Assembly: GCA_963667515.2 (NCBI GenBank)
Contig: CAXXXY010000002.1
Span: 1 to 64,000 of the forward strand
Direction: 5' to 3'
Source: VYDC01 sp963667515
Lineage (GTDB): Bacteria; Chloroflexota; Dehalococcoidia; UBA2979
DNA: 64,000 bases
Shown: one piece after another, positions 22,682 to 30,536 of the stretch
Layout of the letters: every line of letters starts with the position of its first letter
Numbering within the stretch: position 1 is the stretch's first letter
Notes under the pieces: generated by a model
Databases searched by the model: none
The model's input: only the letters and a program-made list of their open reading frames with translations
What the model was told of the DNA's origin: nothing
Program-made: the position numbers and the translations under genes

Positions 22682-23461
22682 ATGGACCTCGGGCTTGCGG
22701 GGAGCGTGGCGCTCGTCACCGGCGCGAGCCGCGGCATCGGCCTCGCGATCGCCGAGGCGCTGGGCCGCGAGGGTGCGCGCGTGGTGCTTTGCGCACGCGG
22801 CGCCGAGGCGCTCGACGCCGCCGCCGAGCACGCGCGCACCGCGGGCGCCCCCGAGGCGCTGGCCGTCGCCGCCGACGTGGCGAGCGCCGCCGACTGCGAG
22901 CGCCTGGTCGCCACCACCGTCGAGCGGCTGGGCCGCCTCGACGTGCTGGTCAACAACGCCGGCGGCTCCTTCCGCGACGGCGAGCTCGGCGAGCGCTGGG
23001 GCCGCGCCTACGAGACGAACCTGCTGGCCGCGGTGCGGCTGATGGAGCTGAGCCACCCGCACCTCGCGAGCGCCGCGCGGGAGCGCCCCGGCGGCGCCGC
23101 GGTGGTGAACGTCGCCTCGATCTACGGCCGCGAGACGGGCGGCTCCCCGCAGTACAACGCGACGAAGTCCGCGCTGATCGCCGCCAGCAAGGCCTACGCG
23201 CTGGCGTGGGCGCCCGAGGGCATTCGCGTCAACTCGGTGGCGCCCGGCTCGATCGCCTTCCCGGGCGGCTCCTGGGGCGAGCGGCTGCGGACCGAGCCCG
23301 AGGCGATGCGCGAGTTCATCGCGCGCGAGATCCCGGGCGGCCGCTTCGGCCGGCCGGAGGAGCTGGCGGCGGCCGTGGCCTTCCTAGCCTCGCCCCGCGC
23401 CTCGTGGGTGATCGGCGCCTCGCTCAACGTGGACGGCGGGCAGTCGCGCTCCAACATCTGA
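22682..23461 (+). CDS. short-chain dehydrogenase/reductase (SDR)
   Basis: A 259-residue classical SDR. The cofactor motif is TGASRGIG (residues 13-20), the structural motif LVNNAGG, the catalytic Ser in VNVASIYG and the Tyr-Lys pair in YNATKSAL. It ends with LNVDGGQSRSNI. It is an intact NAD(P)-dependent oxidoreductase of unknown substrate, possibly 3-hydroxyacyl or sugar-like given the neighbours. ATG 22682 follows GGGAG; a GTG ten codons upstream is also possible. It is divergent from the crotonase at 21654. Confidence 0.88.
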   Translation: MDLGLAGSVALVTGASRGIGLAIAEALGREGARVVLCARGAEALDAAAEHARTAGAPEALAVAADVASAADCERLVATTVERLGRLDVLVNNAGGSFRDGELGERWGRAYETNLLAAVRLMELSHPHLASAARERPGGAAVVNVASIYGRETGGSPQYNATKSALIAASKAYALAWAPEGIRVNSVAPGSIAFPGGSWGERLRTEPEAMREFIAREIPGGRFGRPEELAAAVAFLASPRASWVIGASLNVDGGQSRSNI

Positions 23462-23605
23462 CGCCGCGCATCCGCCGCCGCGGGCCTCCGGGGAGCCACG
23501 ACGCGGCGAGCGAGCGCCGGCGCGCTGCCTCTCGCGGCGGCGCGCGCTACCATCGGGGCCGGTCGCCGCGGGTGGGCGACGCGCGGGAGACGAGCGGAGG
23601 CGACG

Positions 23606-24037
23606 ATGCGGTTCGCGCGACAGGATCTGCCCGGCCTCGCGATCGCGACGCTCGGCGGCCCGCTGCTGTTCTTGCTCTTCCTCGCCTCCTACGAGCTCTG
23701 GGGCCATCGCCACACGGTGCTGCTCGCGGGGCTCTCGCAGAACCTCGCCATCGGCGCGGCGCTGATCGCGGTCTTCAGCCGCTTCATCCGCCGCTGGGAC
23801 GCCGTGCTGGGGCTGCTCGCGCTCATCGTGCTGATGGTGATCGGCGTGAATCTGCTGCACCGCACCGGCGACGGCACGACGGCGCTCGCCGTGCTCTTCA
23901 AGTGGGTCAGCGTCGTGAGCTTCCTGCTCATCAACATCGTCGTCGTGTGGGAGGTGCTGTCGAACGCTCTGCTGCCGTGGATGGACCGCCGCGCCGAGCG
24001 CAGCGCCGCCGCCGCGGATGCGGAGGCACAGGCCTGA
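23606..24037 (+). CDS. small four-helix membrane protein
   Basis: A 143-residue protein with about four membrane helices (around residues 10-28, 38-57, 65-84 and 92-115) and a charged Ala/Glu-rich tail. The family is not recognised. It starts with ATG 23606 after GGAGGCG. The next gene begins close behind and may be co-transcribed. Confidence 0.65.
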   Translation: MRFARQDLPGLAIATLGGPLLFLLFLASYELWGHRHTVLLAGLSQNLAIGAALIAVFSRFIRRWDAVLGLLALIVLMVIGVNLLHRTGDGTTALAVLFKWVSVVSFLLINIVVVWEVLSNALLPWMDRRAERSAAAADAEAQA

Positions 24038-24077
24038 GCGCCGCCCGCCCGTCCCCGCGCGCGCCGCGCCCACGGCC

Positions 24078-25070
24078 GTGAGCGGCGGAGCGGCGCCCGC
24101 TCAGGGGCCGCCTGCTGAGCCGCGCGAGCTCTCGGACGTGGAGCGCGGCGCGTTGGCGATGCTCGCCGCGTGGATGGGCGAGCGCTACTTCCGCACCTTC
24201 CGCCCGAGCCCCGGCGACGCCGCCCCCTTCGACGCGGCGCTCGCGCAGCGGCAGCGCACGGTCGGCGTCTCCATCGACACGCTGTGGGATCCCCCCGGCC
24301 GCGCGCCCGGCGCCGAAGAGCTGGAGGCGCTACTCACCGCCGACGTGCAGGCCGACGCCGAGGCCGGCGGCGGCGCCTACGCGGTGTGGGTGCCGCCCGG
24401 AGTCGATCTTCCGGACGGCGAGCCCGCTCGCTCAGAGCTGCGGCTGCTGCTCGGGCGGAGCCTCGGCGGGCTCGCCCCCGGCGAGCGGCGCGAGGTGCGC
24501 GTCCCCGTCACCGCGCAGCTCGCGAAGATCGAGGACGCGGGCGCCTACGTCTCCGTCGCGGGCGGCATGTCGGAGCTGTGGACGCAGATGTCGGAGGGGA
24601 TCGGCGGCGCCTTCCACCTCGACTCCCGGCCCATCCACCGCCTCCCCGAGCAGGAGGCGGAGCAGGCGATCCTGATCTCGCGGGTGCGCGACCGTGCCGA
24701 GATGCTGAACGCGGGCGAGCTGAGCCCCGTGGCGCTCCACGACTACTGGCTGCTCTCCCGCCTGCCCGACGAGGCTCCGGCGGGCGCGACGCTCGTCGCC
24801 GCCCCGCCGGCGTTCTCCCCCCTCGACGGCTCGCTAACGCGGCGGCTCTTCCGCCGCGCCGTGACCCGCGCCGCCGATCAGCGCGCGCGCGGCAGCTGCG
24901 ACCTCGCGGTGCTGCTGGTGGTGACGGCCCTCGCGCACGTCGAGCAGGAGCTGGTGACGGCCGCGCTGCGCGGCATGAGCCCCGCGATCTACGGCTCGCT
25001 CGATCTGATCGCCCTCGCCGCCGACGGCCAGGTCCGCCAGGTGCTCCAACCCCGCTCCCTCCCCTGGTGA
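24078..25070 (+). CDS. hypothetical protein
   Basis: A 330-residue soluble protein of unknown function. It has no membrane segment. The N-terminal half reads as an alpha/beta domain (ELSDVERGALAMLAAWMGER); the central part includes VPVTAQLAKIEDAGAYVSVA, and the C-terminal part is helical. GTG 24078 is proposed; an ATG at 24018 overlaps the previous gene and adds 20 Arg/Pro-rich residues. A repeat block begins right after the stop. Confidence 0.6.
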   Translation: MSGGAAPAQGPPAEPRELSDVERGALAMLAAWMGERYFRTFRPSPGDAAPFDAALAQRQRTVGVSIDTLWDPPGRAPGAEELEALLTADVQADAEAGGGAYAVWVPPGVDLPDGEPARSELRLLLGRSLGGLAPGERREVRVPVTAQLAKIEDAGAYVSVAGGMSELWTQMSEGIGGAFHLDSRPIHRLPEQEAEQAILISRVRDRAEMLNAGELSPVALHDYWLLSRLPDEAPAGATLVAAPPAFSPLDGSLTRRLFRRAVTRAADQRARGSCDLAVLLVVTALAHVEQELVTAALRGMSPAIYGSLDLIALAADGQVRQVLQPRSLPW

Positions 25071-25072
25071 GC

Positions 25073-25119
25073 AGCGTTCCGCTGCACTCGAGGGGCAGCG
25101 TTCCGCTGCACTCGAGGGG
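25073..25119 (+). repeat. two head-to-tail copies of a 23-bp dispersed repeat core
   Basis: The 23-bp core starting AGCGTTCCGCTGCACTCGAG occurs at 25073-25095 and again at 25097-25119. The same core appears in inverted orientation at 25316-25338, 25391-25413 and about 49335-49357. Related versions lie near 47531, 47584, 49136 and 49165. Each contains a short AGCG/CGCT hairpin. Confidence 0.85.
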
Positions 25120-25194
25120 GTGCCGCTCCTCGAAGAGGGGCGGCTGCTCTCGGCGAGGCGGCCGAGAGGGCTCGCGTGGCCAGCCCTCTGCCCT

Positions 25195-25443
25195 GCCATC
25201 GCCGCGCCGAGTACCGGGCGCCCCTCGTGGCCGGCGGCAGCCCCTAGGGTCGAGCGAAACGCTCGCGCCGCCATCGCCGCGCCGAGCACCGGGCGCCCCT
25301 CGTGGCCGGCGGCAGCCCCTCGAGTGCAGCGGAACGCTCGCGCCGCCATCGCCGCGCCGAGTACCGGGCGCCCCTCGTGGCCGGCGGCAGCCCCTCGAGT
25401 GCAGCGGAACGCTGCCGGCAGCCCCTAGGGTCGAGCGGAACGC
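25195..25443. repeat. 75-bp tandem repeat, three units plus a partial unit
   Basis: Units begin at 25195, 25270 and 25345 with GCCATCGCCGCGCCGAG and have a period of exactly 75 bp. A partial unit covers about 25414-25443. Each unit ends in the dispersed 23-bp core or a CCCCTAGGGTCGAG variant of it. Forty-five bases of the unit (25294-25338) recur exactly at 49313-49357. The last partial unit supplies the final codons and the stop of the RDD gene. No gene is supported between 25071 and 25424; short frames there are repeat artefacts. Confidence 0.85.
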
Positions 25444-26162
25444 TCGTCGTCGTCGAGCGCGGTGAGGGGGACCACGAAAGTGCGCGCGGCCTTGTCGTGC
25501 AGCGTCTGCACGCGGGGATCCCACGCGGCCCACACATAGCTGACGTAGAACGGAATCAGCAGCGCCACCAGCGCGCGAGCGCCGCCGGCAATGAGCCCGG
25601 GCGGCTGTCCCTGCGCGTTCACGAGGCGCAGCCCCGCGACACGCTTCCCGGGCGACCAGCCCAGCGAGTCGAAGACCCAGTGGTAGCCCAGCGGCACCAC
25701 GAGGCTGAGGGCGAGCGCACCGCTGAGGTCGACGCGAAGGGAGAGCAACAGCACCGCGAGCCCGATGGTCACCCAGTCGGCGACGAAGCCGACGGCGCGC
25801 CGCTCGAAGCTCGCCACGGAGCCGCCGCGCCGCAGGTCGAGCGCGGGCGCGCCGCCTGCCGCGCCCGAGGCTGCGCGCGGGGCGGGCGGTGCCGGGGCCG
25901 GCTCTCGGCGCGGCGCCTTGGGCGGGGCCGATGCGCGCGGGACCGGCGCCGCCCGCACATCGGCGCCCGGCGCGGAGCGCCCGAGGGTCCCGCGACCGTC
26001 CCACGCGAGGCCGGGCCGCCCTCGTGGCGGCGGCGTGGCGGCTCGACCGCCGCGCGGCGCCGGGGGGCCGGCCGAGGCAGCGGCGGGCGCGTCGTCGGCT
26101 GCGCCGGCGCCTGCGCTCTCCGGTGCGCCGCCCGTCGTGGCGTCCTCCAGCGGCCCGCTCAC
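25425..26162 (-). CDS. RDD-family membrane protein
   Basis: A 245-residue protein. The first 115 residues are a Pro/Ala/Gly-rich, probably disordered cytoplasmic region. The RDD domain follows (FERRAVGFVADWVTIGLAV with the Arg-Asp-type signature in helix 1, then WSPGKRVAGLRLVNAQGQPP and RVQTLHDKAARTFVV), giving about three membrane helices. RDD proteins are linked to ion transport or stress. GTG 26162 overlaps the TGA of the SDR upstream, making this the last gene of a four-gene coupled operon. Its last residues (SARP) and stop are encoded by the dispersed repeat. Confidence 0.82.
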   Translation of the reverse strand: MSGPLEDATTGGAPESAGAGAADDAPAAASAGPPAPRGGRAATPPPRGRPGLAWDGRGTLGRSAPGADVRAAPVPRASAPPKAPRREPAPAPPAPRAASGAAGGAPALDLRRGGSVASFERRAVGFVADWVTIGLAVLLLSLRVDLSGALALSLVVPLGYHWVFDSLGWSPGKRVAGLRLVNAQGQPPGLIAGGARALVALLIPFYVSYVWAAWDPRVQTLHDKAARTFVVPLTALDDDERSARP

Positions 26163-26938
26163 GCGTGGACCGCCACGCCACCGTCGACCAGCAGCACCTC
26201 GGCGTTCAGGTAGGCCGCCTCGTCGGAGACGAGGTAGAGCAGCGCGCCCGCGAGGTCGGCGGGGCGGCCGAGCCGGCGCGCTGGGATGTAGCGCTCCAGG
26301 GCGGCGCTCGTCGCGGGATCGGCGTGCGGGCCCGGCAGCCCCTCGACGAAGCCCAGGCCCAGCGCGTTCACCGTCACGCCCGAGCGCGCCCACTCCACGC
26401 CGAGCGAGCGGGTGAGCCCCGCCACGGCGCCCGAGCTCGCGGCGATCAGCGCGCCGCCCGGCGCGCCGCGGTCGTGCAGCACCGAGACGACGCTGACGAT
26501 GCGCCCCGCGCCGCGCCCCCGCATCCGCCGCCCCGCGGCCAGCGTCGGCACGTAGGCCGCCGTCGCCGCGAGCCGCAGCGCGCGCTCCCACGCCTGGAGG
26601 TCCGTCTCCAGCGCGGGCACCGCGGGCGGCGAATGGCCCGCGTTCACGAGTATCGAGACGGGCCCGGCCGTGCGCTCGGCGGCGTCGAGCGCGGCCTCGA
26701 CGGCGGCGGGATCGGCGAGATCGAGCGTGTGCGCGTTGCCGCGGCGCCCCAGCGACCAGCACTCGTTGAGGATCGAGTTCGCCTCGAACTCCTCCTCGCG
26801 CGCGCCGCTGAGCGTCGTGAGCGAGACGTCGGCGCCCGCTTCGGCGAGGGCGACGGCGAGGGCGCGGCCCAGCGGGCCGATCGCCGCCGTCACCAGCGCG
26901 TGGCGCCCGCTCAGATCGCCGAGCGACGAGCCGCTCAC
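26159..26938 (-). CDS. SDR-fold protein lacking the catalytic Tyr and Lys
   Basis: A 259-residue protein with an SDR fold from end to end (LVTAAIGPLGRALAVALAEA at the cofactor site, SILVNAGHSPP, ALLYLVSDEAAYLNAEVLLV at the end). The glycine motif is TAAIGPLG instead of TGxxxGxG. At the catalytic site IAASSGAVAGLT stands where YxxxK is expected, so Tyr is Ile and Lys is Ser. It is probably not an oxidoreductase; a regulatory or heterodimer partner role is possible. Both ends are coupled by GTGA overlaps to the intact SDR upstream and the RDD gene downstream. Confidence 0.82.
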   Translation of the reverse strand: MSGSSLGDLSGRHALVTAAIGPLGRALAVALAEAGADVSLTTLSGAREEEFEANSILNECWSLGRRGNAHTLDLADPAAVEAALDAAERTAGPVSILVNAGHSPPAVPALETDLQAWERALRLAATAAYVPTLAAGRRMRGRGAGRIVSVVSVLHDRGAPGGALIAASSGAVAGLTRSLGVEWARSGVTVNALGLGFVEGLPGPHADPATSAALERYIPARRLGRPADLAGALLYLVSDEAAYLNAEVLLVDGGVAVHA

Positions 26939-27765
26939 GGCGCCGCCTCGGTCGGCCGGGCGGCGGCCACCCCGGTTGCGGCCGGCGCGCCGATGCCGGC
27001 GGGGACGACGCCGCCCGCCGCCGCGCCGCCGTCCAGCGAGAGCGTCACGCCGTTCAGGTAGCCCGCGGCGTCCGAGGCGAGGAAGGCGACCACCGGCCCT
27101 ACCTCCTCGGGCCGCCTGACGCGACCCGCGACCTGCCTCGCGCCCATGCTCGCGCGCTCCTGCTCCGAGGCGTCGAGGGGGATCAGCCCGGGCGCCACCG
27201 CCGTCGCCAGCACGCCGTCGCGGCCGTGCGAGACGGCGAGCGCGCGGGTCAGCTGCATCACGCCCGCCTTCGCAATCGAGTAGACGTAGTCGTCCCGCCG
27301 CGCGCGCAGTCCCAGCCCCGAGGCGATCGAGATGATGCGGCCGCTCCCGCGCTCCGTCATATGCGGCAGCACGGCGCGCGCGCAGTAGACGGCGCCCGTC
27401 AGGTTCGCGTCCAGTCCTGCGCGCCACTCCTCGTCGGTCAGCTCGGCCAGTGGCTTCGCGCCGATGCCCAGGTAGGAGCCGGCGTTGCTGACGAGCACGT
27501 CGACACGCCCGAGCTCCGCGATCGTCTCCGCGACGAGGCCGTCGACCTGCGCCGAGTCCGTCACGTCGGTGGGACGCGCGAGGGCTCGGCGCCCCAGCGC
27601 CCGAACGGCCTCCGCCGTCTCGTCGAGCGGGCCGGGCCGGCGCCCGGCGCCCGCGACGTCGCAGCCGGCGCGCGCGAGCGCCAGCGCGATCTCGCGGCCG
27701 AGCCCGCTGCCGGCGCCCGTCACGATCGCGACGCGGCCCGCGAGATCGAAGCTCACCGGGCTCAC
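26935..27765 (-). CDS. short-chain dehydrogenase/reductase, catalytically complete
   Basis: A 276-residue SDR. The cofactor motif TGAGSGLG (residues 14-21), LVSNAGSYLG, catalytic Ser in ISIASGLGL and YSIAK (Tyr and Lys) are all present. About 25 extra residues (AAAGGVVPAGIGAPAATGVA) extend the C-terminus beyond the usual LSLDGG end. It is the middle and only intact member of a trio of coupled SDR genes. The GTG start overlaps the stop of the degenerate SDR upstream. The substrate is unknown. Confidence 0.87.
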   Translation of the reverse strand: MSPVSFDLAGRVAIVTGAGSGLGREIALALARAGCDVAGAGRRPGPLDETAEAVRALGRRALARPTDVTDSAQVDGLVAETIAELGRVDVLVSNAGSYLGIGAKPLAELTDEEWRAGLDANLTGAVYCARAVLPHMTERGSGRIISIASGLGLRARRDDYVYSIAKAGVMQLTRALAVSHGRDGVLATAVAPGLIPLDASEQERASMGARQVAGRVRRPEEVGPVVAFLASDAAGYLNGVTLSLDGGAAAGGVVPAGIGAPAATGVAAARPTEAAP

Positions 27766-28538
27766 GCCGAGCCCCCGCCGACGGCGACGATGCGCCCCGC
27801 GGCGTCGCGGCCGGCCGCCGCCAGCTCGACGGCCAGCGCGCCCACGCGCGCCGCCTGCGCGGCGTCGGCCTCGGCCTCGCCGTCGCCGTCGCCGTCGGGC
27901 TCGGCCGAGGGCGAGGCGAGCGCGATCGCGGCGAGCGCCACGCCCTCCTCGGCGAGCGGCGCGGCGAGCGAGGCGACGAGGCTCCGCGTGGCGGCTTGCG
28001 CCGCCGCGAAGGCAGGCGCCTCCGCGTCGCCGGCGGCCCCCGCTTCGTGCGTGAGCAGCAGCAGCGTGCCGCCGCCCGCGCGCGCCAGCTCGGGCGCCGC
28101 GGAGCGCACGACGAAGAGGTGCGCGGTGAAGTTGAGCGCGACGATCTGCGCGACCTCCACCTCGCTCAGCCGCCCCAGCGGGCCCCGCGCCGCCAGCTGC
28201 GACGCCGACACCACGAGGTCGAGCCCGCCCAGCTCCTTCGCCACCTGCTTCGTCGTGACCTGCACGTTGCGGCCGAGCGTCACGTCCATCACGTAGCTGG
28301 CTGCGCGGCGACCGGCCGCTCGCAGCTCGCGCTGCACACGGCGCGCGACCAGGACGCCCTCGTCGGCGCGCAGCGCGCAGAGCGCGAGGTCGGCGCCCGC
28401 CGCGCCGAGCGCGCGGGCGATCGCCGCGCCGGCCGCGCCCTCGACACCGACGACGACGGCGCGGCGCCCCGCCAGCCGCTGCTCGCGGCTCTCCGGGGAC
28501 GGTGCCGGCCCGACGACGGGCGGCCCGCGCTCGGTCAT
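27762..28538 (-). CDS. SDR-fold protein with lost cofactor and catalytic motifs
   Basis: A 258-residue protein recognisable as SDR-derived (VVVGVEGAAGAAIARALGAA, GLDLVVSASQLAARG, IVALNFTAHLFVV). The glycine motif is VEGAAGAA. The YxxxK site reads FAAAQAATRSL, so Tyr is Phe and Lys is Gln. The C-terminal segment has a Gly/Asp/Glu-rich insert. It is first in the operon that continues with an intact SDR, another degenerate SDR and the RDD protein, all joined by four-base overlaps. Likely a structural or regulatory partner. Confidence 0.78.
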   Translation of the reverse strand: MTERGPPVVGPAPSPESREQRLAGRRAVVVGVEGAAGAAIARALGAAGADLALCALRADEGVLVARRVQRELRAAGRRAASYVMDVTLGRNVQVTTKQVAKELGGLDLVVSASQLAARGPLGRLSEVEVAQIVALNFTAHLFVVRSAAPELARAGGGTLLLLTHEAGAAGDAEAPAFAAAQAATRSLVASLAAPLAEEGVALAAIALASPSAEPDGDGDGEAEADAAQAARVGALAVELAAAGRDAAGRIVAVGGGSA

Positions 28539-28670
28539 GGCGCCTCCCCGTCGCGCGCCCCAGCGGCGCCGCGCGGCGCCGCGCGGCGGTGCGCTCGGCG
28601 GCGCCCTCGGGGGCGATCGTATACCGGCGACCGCGCGGGGGCGTCGCCACGCCCCGCGTGACGGGCGCCG

Positions 28671-29498
28671 CTAGAGGCTGCCCGCGGCGACGAGCGCGAT
28701 CACGACCGTCCCCAGCGCGATGCGGTAGAGCACGAACGGCAGGAACGAGCGCACGCGCACGAACTCCAGCAGGAAGCGGATCACGGCCGCGCCCAGGGCG
28801 AAGGAGACGAGCGCCCCCAGCAGCAGCGCGCCCCACTCCACGTCCTCTCCGCCGGAGAGCGCCTCGCTGAACTGGAAGACGCCCGCCCCCGCCACGATCG
28901 GCGCCGACAGCAGGAACGAGAAGCGCGTCGCGGAGTAGCGGTCGAAGCCCATGCCGCGGGCGGCCGCGATCGTGATGCCGGAGCGCGAGACGCCGGGCAC
29001 TAGCGCCGTCGCCTGCGCCACGCCCAGCAGCAGGGCGCGCCCCGCCGTCAGCTCCGAGAGCCGCGCCAGCGTGCCGCCCCAGCGGTCGGCGGCGGCGATC
29101 ACCAGCGCCACGCCGATCAGCATGGCGCCGACCACCGGCGGCTCGCGCAGCTCGCGCTCGATTACGCCGCCGAAGACGAGGCCGGCCGCAGCCGCCGGCG
29201 CCGTCGCGACCACGATCCAGAGGCCGAGCCGCGCGTGCTCGTCCCAGCTCGACACGTGCACGCCGTGCGTGGCGGCGCCGCGCAGGCCCGACGCCGCGAT
29301 GCGCCGCCAGTCGCGCCAGAAGTAGACGAGCACCGCGGCCGCGGTCCCGAGGTGCAGCCCCACGTCGAAGGTGAGCGAGTCGACGGACTCGCCCATGACC
29401 TCCGAGGCGAGGACCAGGTGCCCCGACGACGAGACCGGGAGGAACTCCGTGAGTGCCTGCACGGCTCCCAGAACAACGGCGCGCACGAGTTCGGACAT
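28671..29498 (-). CDS. uppP: undecaprenyl-diphosphatase
   Basis: A 275-residue BacA-type integral membrane phosphatase that recycles undecaprenyl pyrophosphate for cell-wall synthesis. Motif 1 is GAVQALTEFLPVSSSGHLV near the N-terminus, motif 2 is ALVPGVSRSGITIAAARGMG (about 175). Eight or so membrane helices can be drawn. The ATG at 29498 directly begins the first helix. It is probably monocistronic: 130 bases separate it from the SDR operon. Confidence 0.95.
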   Translation of the reverse strand: MSELVRAVVLGAVQALTEFLPVSSSGHLVLASEVMGESVDSLTFDVGLHLGTAAAVLVYFWRDWRRIAASGLRGAATHGVHVSSWDEHARLGLWIVVATAPAAAAGLVFGGVIERELREPPVVGAMLIGVALVIAAADRWGGTLARLSELTAGRALLLGVAQATALVPGVSRSGITIAAARGMGFDRYSATRFSFLLSAPIVAGAGVFQFSEALSGGEDVEWGALLLGALVSFALGAAVIRFLLEFVRVRSFLPFVLYRIALGTVVIALVAAGSL

Positions 29499-29698
29499 CG
29501 CGTTGAGGCTACGCGGAGGCGGCGACGAGCCGCCAGCACGGCTGCGGCGCACACACTCGGCGGGCGCGGGGCGGACGACGCCCCGGCGGCGACGGCGCTC
29601 GATCGGCGGCGTTCCCGTCGGCGGCGCCGGGACCAGCGGCGGCAGCCCGGCGAGCGGCGCCCGGGTCGGCTTCGCTGACGCTGGTGTAGGCTCGTTCC

Positions 29699-29812
29699 AT
29701 GCGTGGCGGATGGCGGGCGAGGGGCGATGCCGGCGGCGCGAGCTGGCCGCGCGCGCTCGCGTTCGCGGGGATGCTCGCGGGGGCCGCGTGGGCGCTCGCG
29801 TGGGCGCTGTGA
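29699..29812 (+). CDS. possible 37-residue single-pass membrane peptide
   Basis: A short frame with an Arg/Gly-rich start and one hydrophobic helix (ALAFAGMLAGAAWALAWAL) ends in a TGA that overlaps the GTG start of the next gene. It may be a real small protein. Equally, it may be the signal anchor of the next protein separated by a frameshift or sequencing error, since that protein lacks its own signal yet looks extracytoplasmic. Confidence 0.35.
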   Translation: MRGGWRARGDAGGASWPRALAFAGMLAGAAWALAWAL

Positions 29813-30489
29813 GAGCGTCGAGCCGCGCCGCCGCGCCCGGCGAGCCGCTCGACGGCTGCCCCTGCGCCTCCACGCGCAGCGAGCGCGCCCGGCGCGCCCG
29901 CGCCTGCCCCGACCCCACCGCGCCACTCGCGCCCGACCGCCCGCCCGACCTGCCGCCCGAGCTTGCGCCCCACCTCGACCTCGCGCCCGGAGCGGCGCGC
30001 GCGCCGGAGTCGGCGCCGCCCCCACCCGAGGAGCGCACGCCGCCGCCCGAGCCGGCCGTCGGCGCGCCGGAGGAGCCGCGCGGGGAGGCGCTGCTCTCGC
30101 TCACGGAGCTGTGGGTGCTCGACGGCGCACTCCAGGGCACGCTCGCGAACGAGGGCGACGCGCCGGCGCGCGCCGCGACGTGGGCGATGCGGCTCGTCCC
30201 CGGCTACGACGCCGACAACGATTACGGCGGCGAGTCGCCGCCCGCGATTGAGGCGATTGGCGGCCGCGACGACCCGATCGAGGCGGGCGCCACCGTCGTC
30301 GTGACGCTGGCGCAGGCGCCCCCGTGGTATCTCGATGTGCAGCTGCACCCGATGCAGCTCCGCGCCCGCTACCGCGTCGAGGACGAGACGGGCGCCCTGC
30401 ACGAGAGCGAGCAGAGCGCGCGGCTCGTGCTCTTCCACGTCCGCTCCGAGGGCGAACTGGACGAGATCCGCAACCAGTACCGGGGCTAG
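29809..30489 (+). CDS. hypothetical protein with Pro-rich stalk and beta-sandwich-like domain
   Basis: A 226-residue protein. Residues 1-90 are Pro/Ala/Arg-rich with a CPCAS motif early and look like a stalk. Residues about 95-225 form a beta-rich domain (SLTELWVLDGALQGTLANEG, WYLDVQLHPMQLRARYRVED) that resembles immunoglobulin-like extracellular modules. No enzyme motif is seen. The GTG start overlaps the preceding 37-codon frame. UppP is divergent on the other side. Confidence 0.55.
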   Translation: MRASSRAAAPGEPLDGCPCASTRSERARRARACPDPTAPLAPDRPPDLPPELAPHLDLAPGAARAPESAPPPPEERTPPPEPAVGAPEEPRGEALLSLTELWVLDGALQGTLANEGDAPARAATWAMRLVPGYDADNDYGGESPPAIEAIGGRDDPIEAGATVVVTLAQAPPWYLDVQLHPMQLRARYRVEDETGALHESEQSARLVLFHVRSEGELDEIRNQYRG

Positions 30490-30536
30490 CGGTACGCGGG
30501 CTAGCGGCCTGAGGGCGAGCGCTGGCGGGCTTGGGG

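Noticed and set aside
24834..25349. Minus-strand frame with 25-residue protein repeats in the 75-bp repeat region
   Set aside because: The period is a multiple of three so every frame stays open; no start context or domain, better explained as a DNA repeat.
25195..25443. Possible CRISPR array
   Set aside because: Units are contiguous 75-bp tandem copies with no unique spacers, and no cas genes are present.
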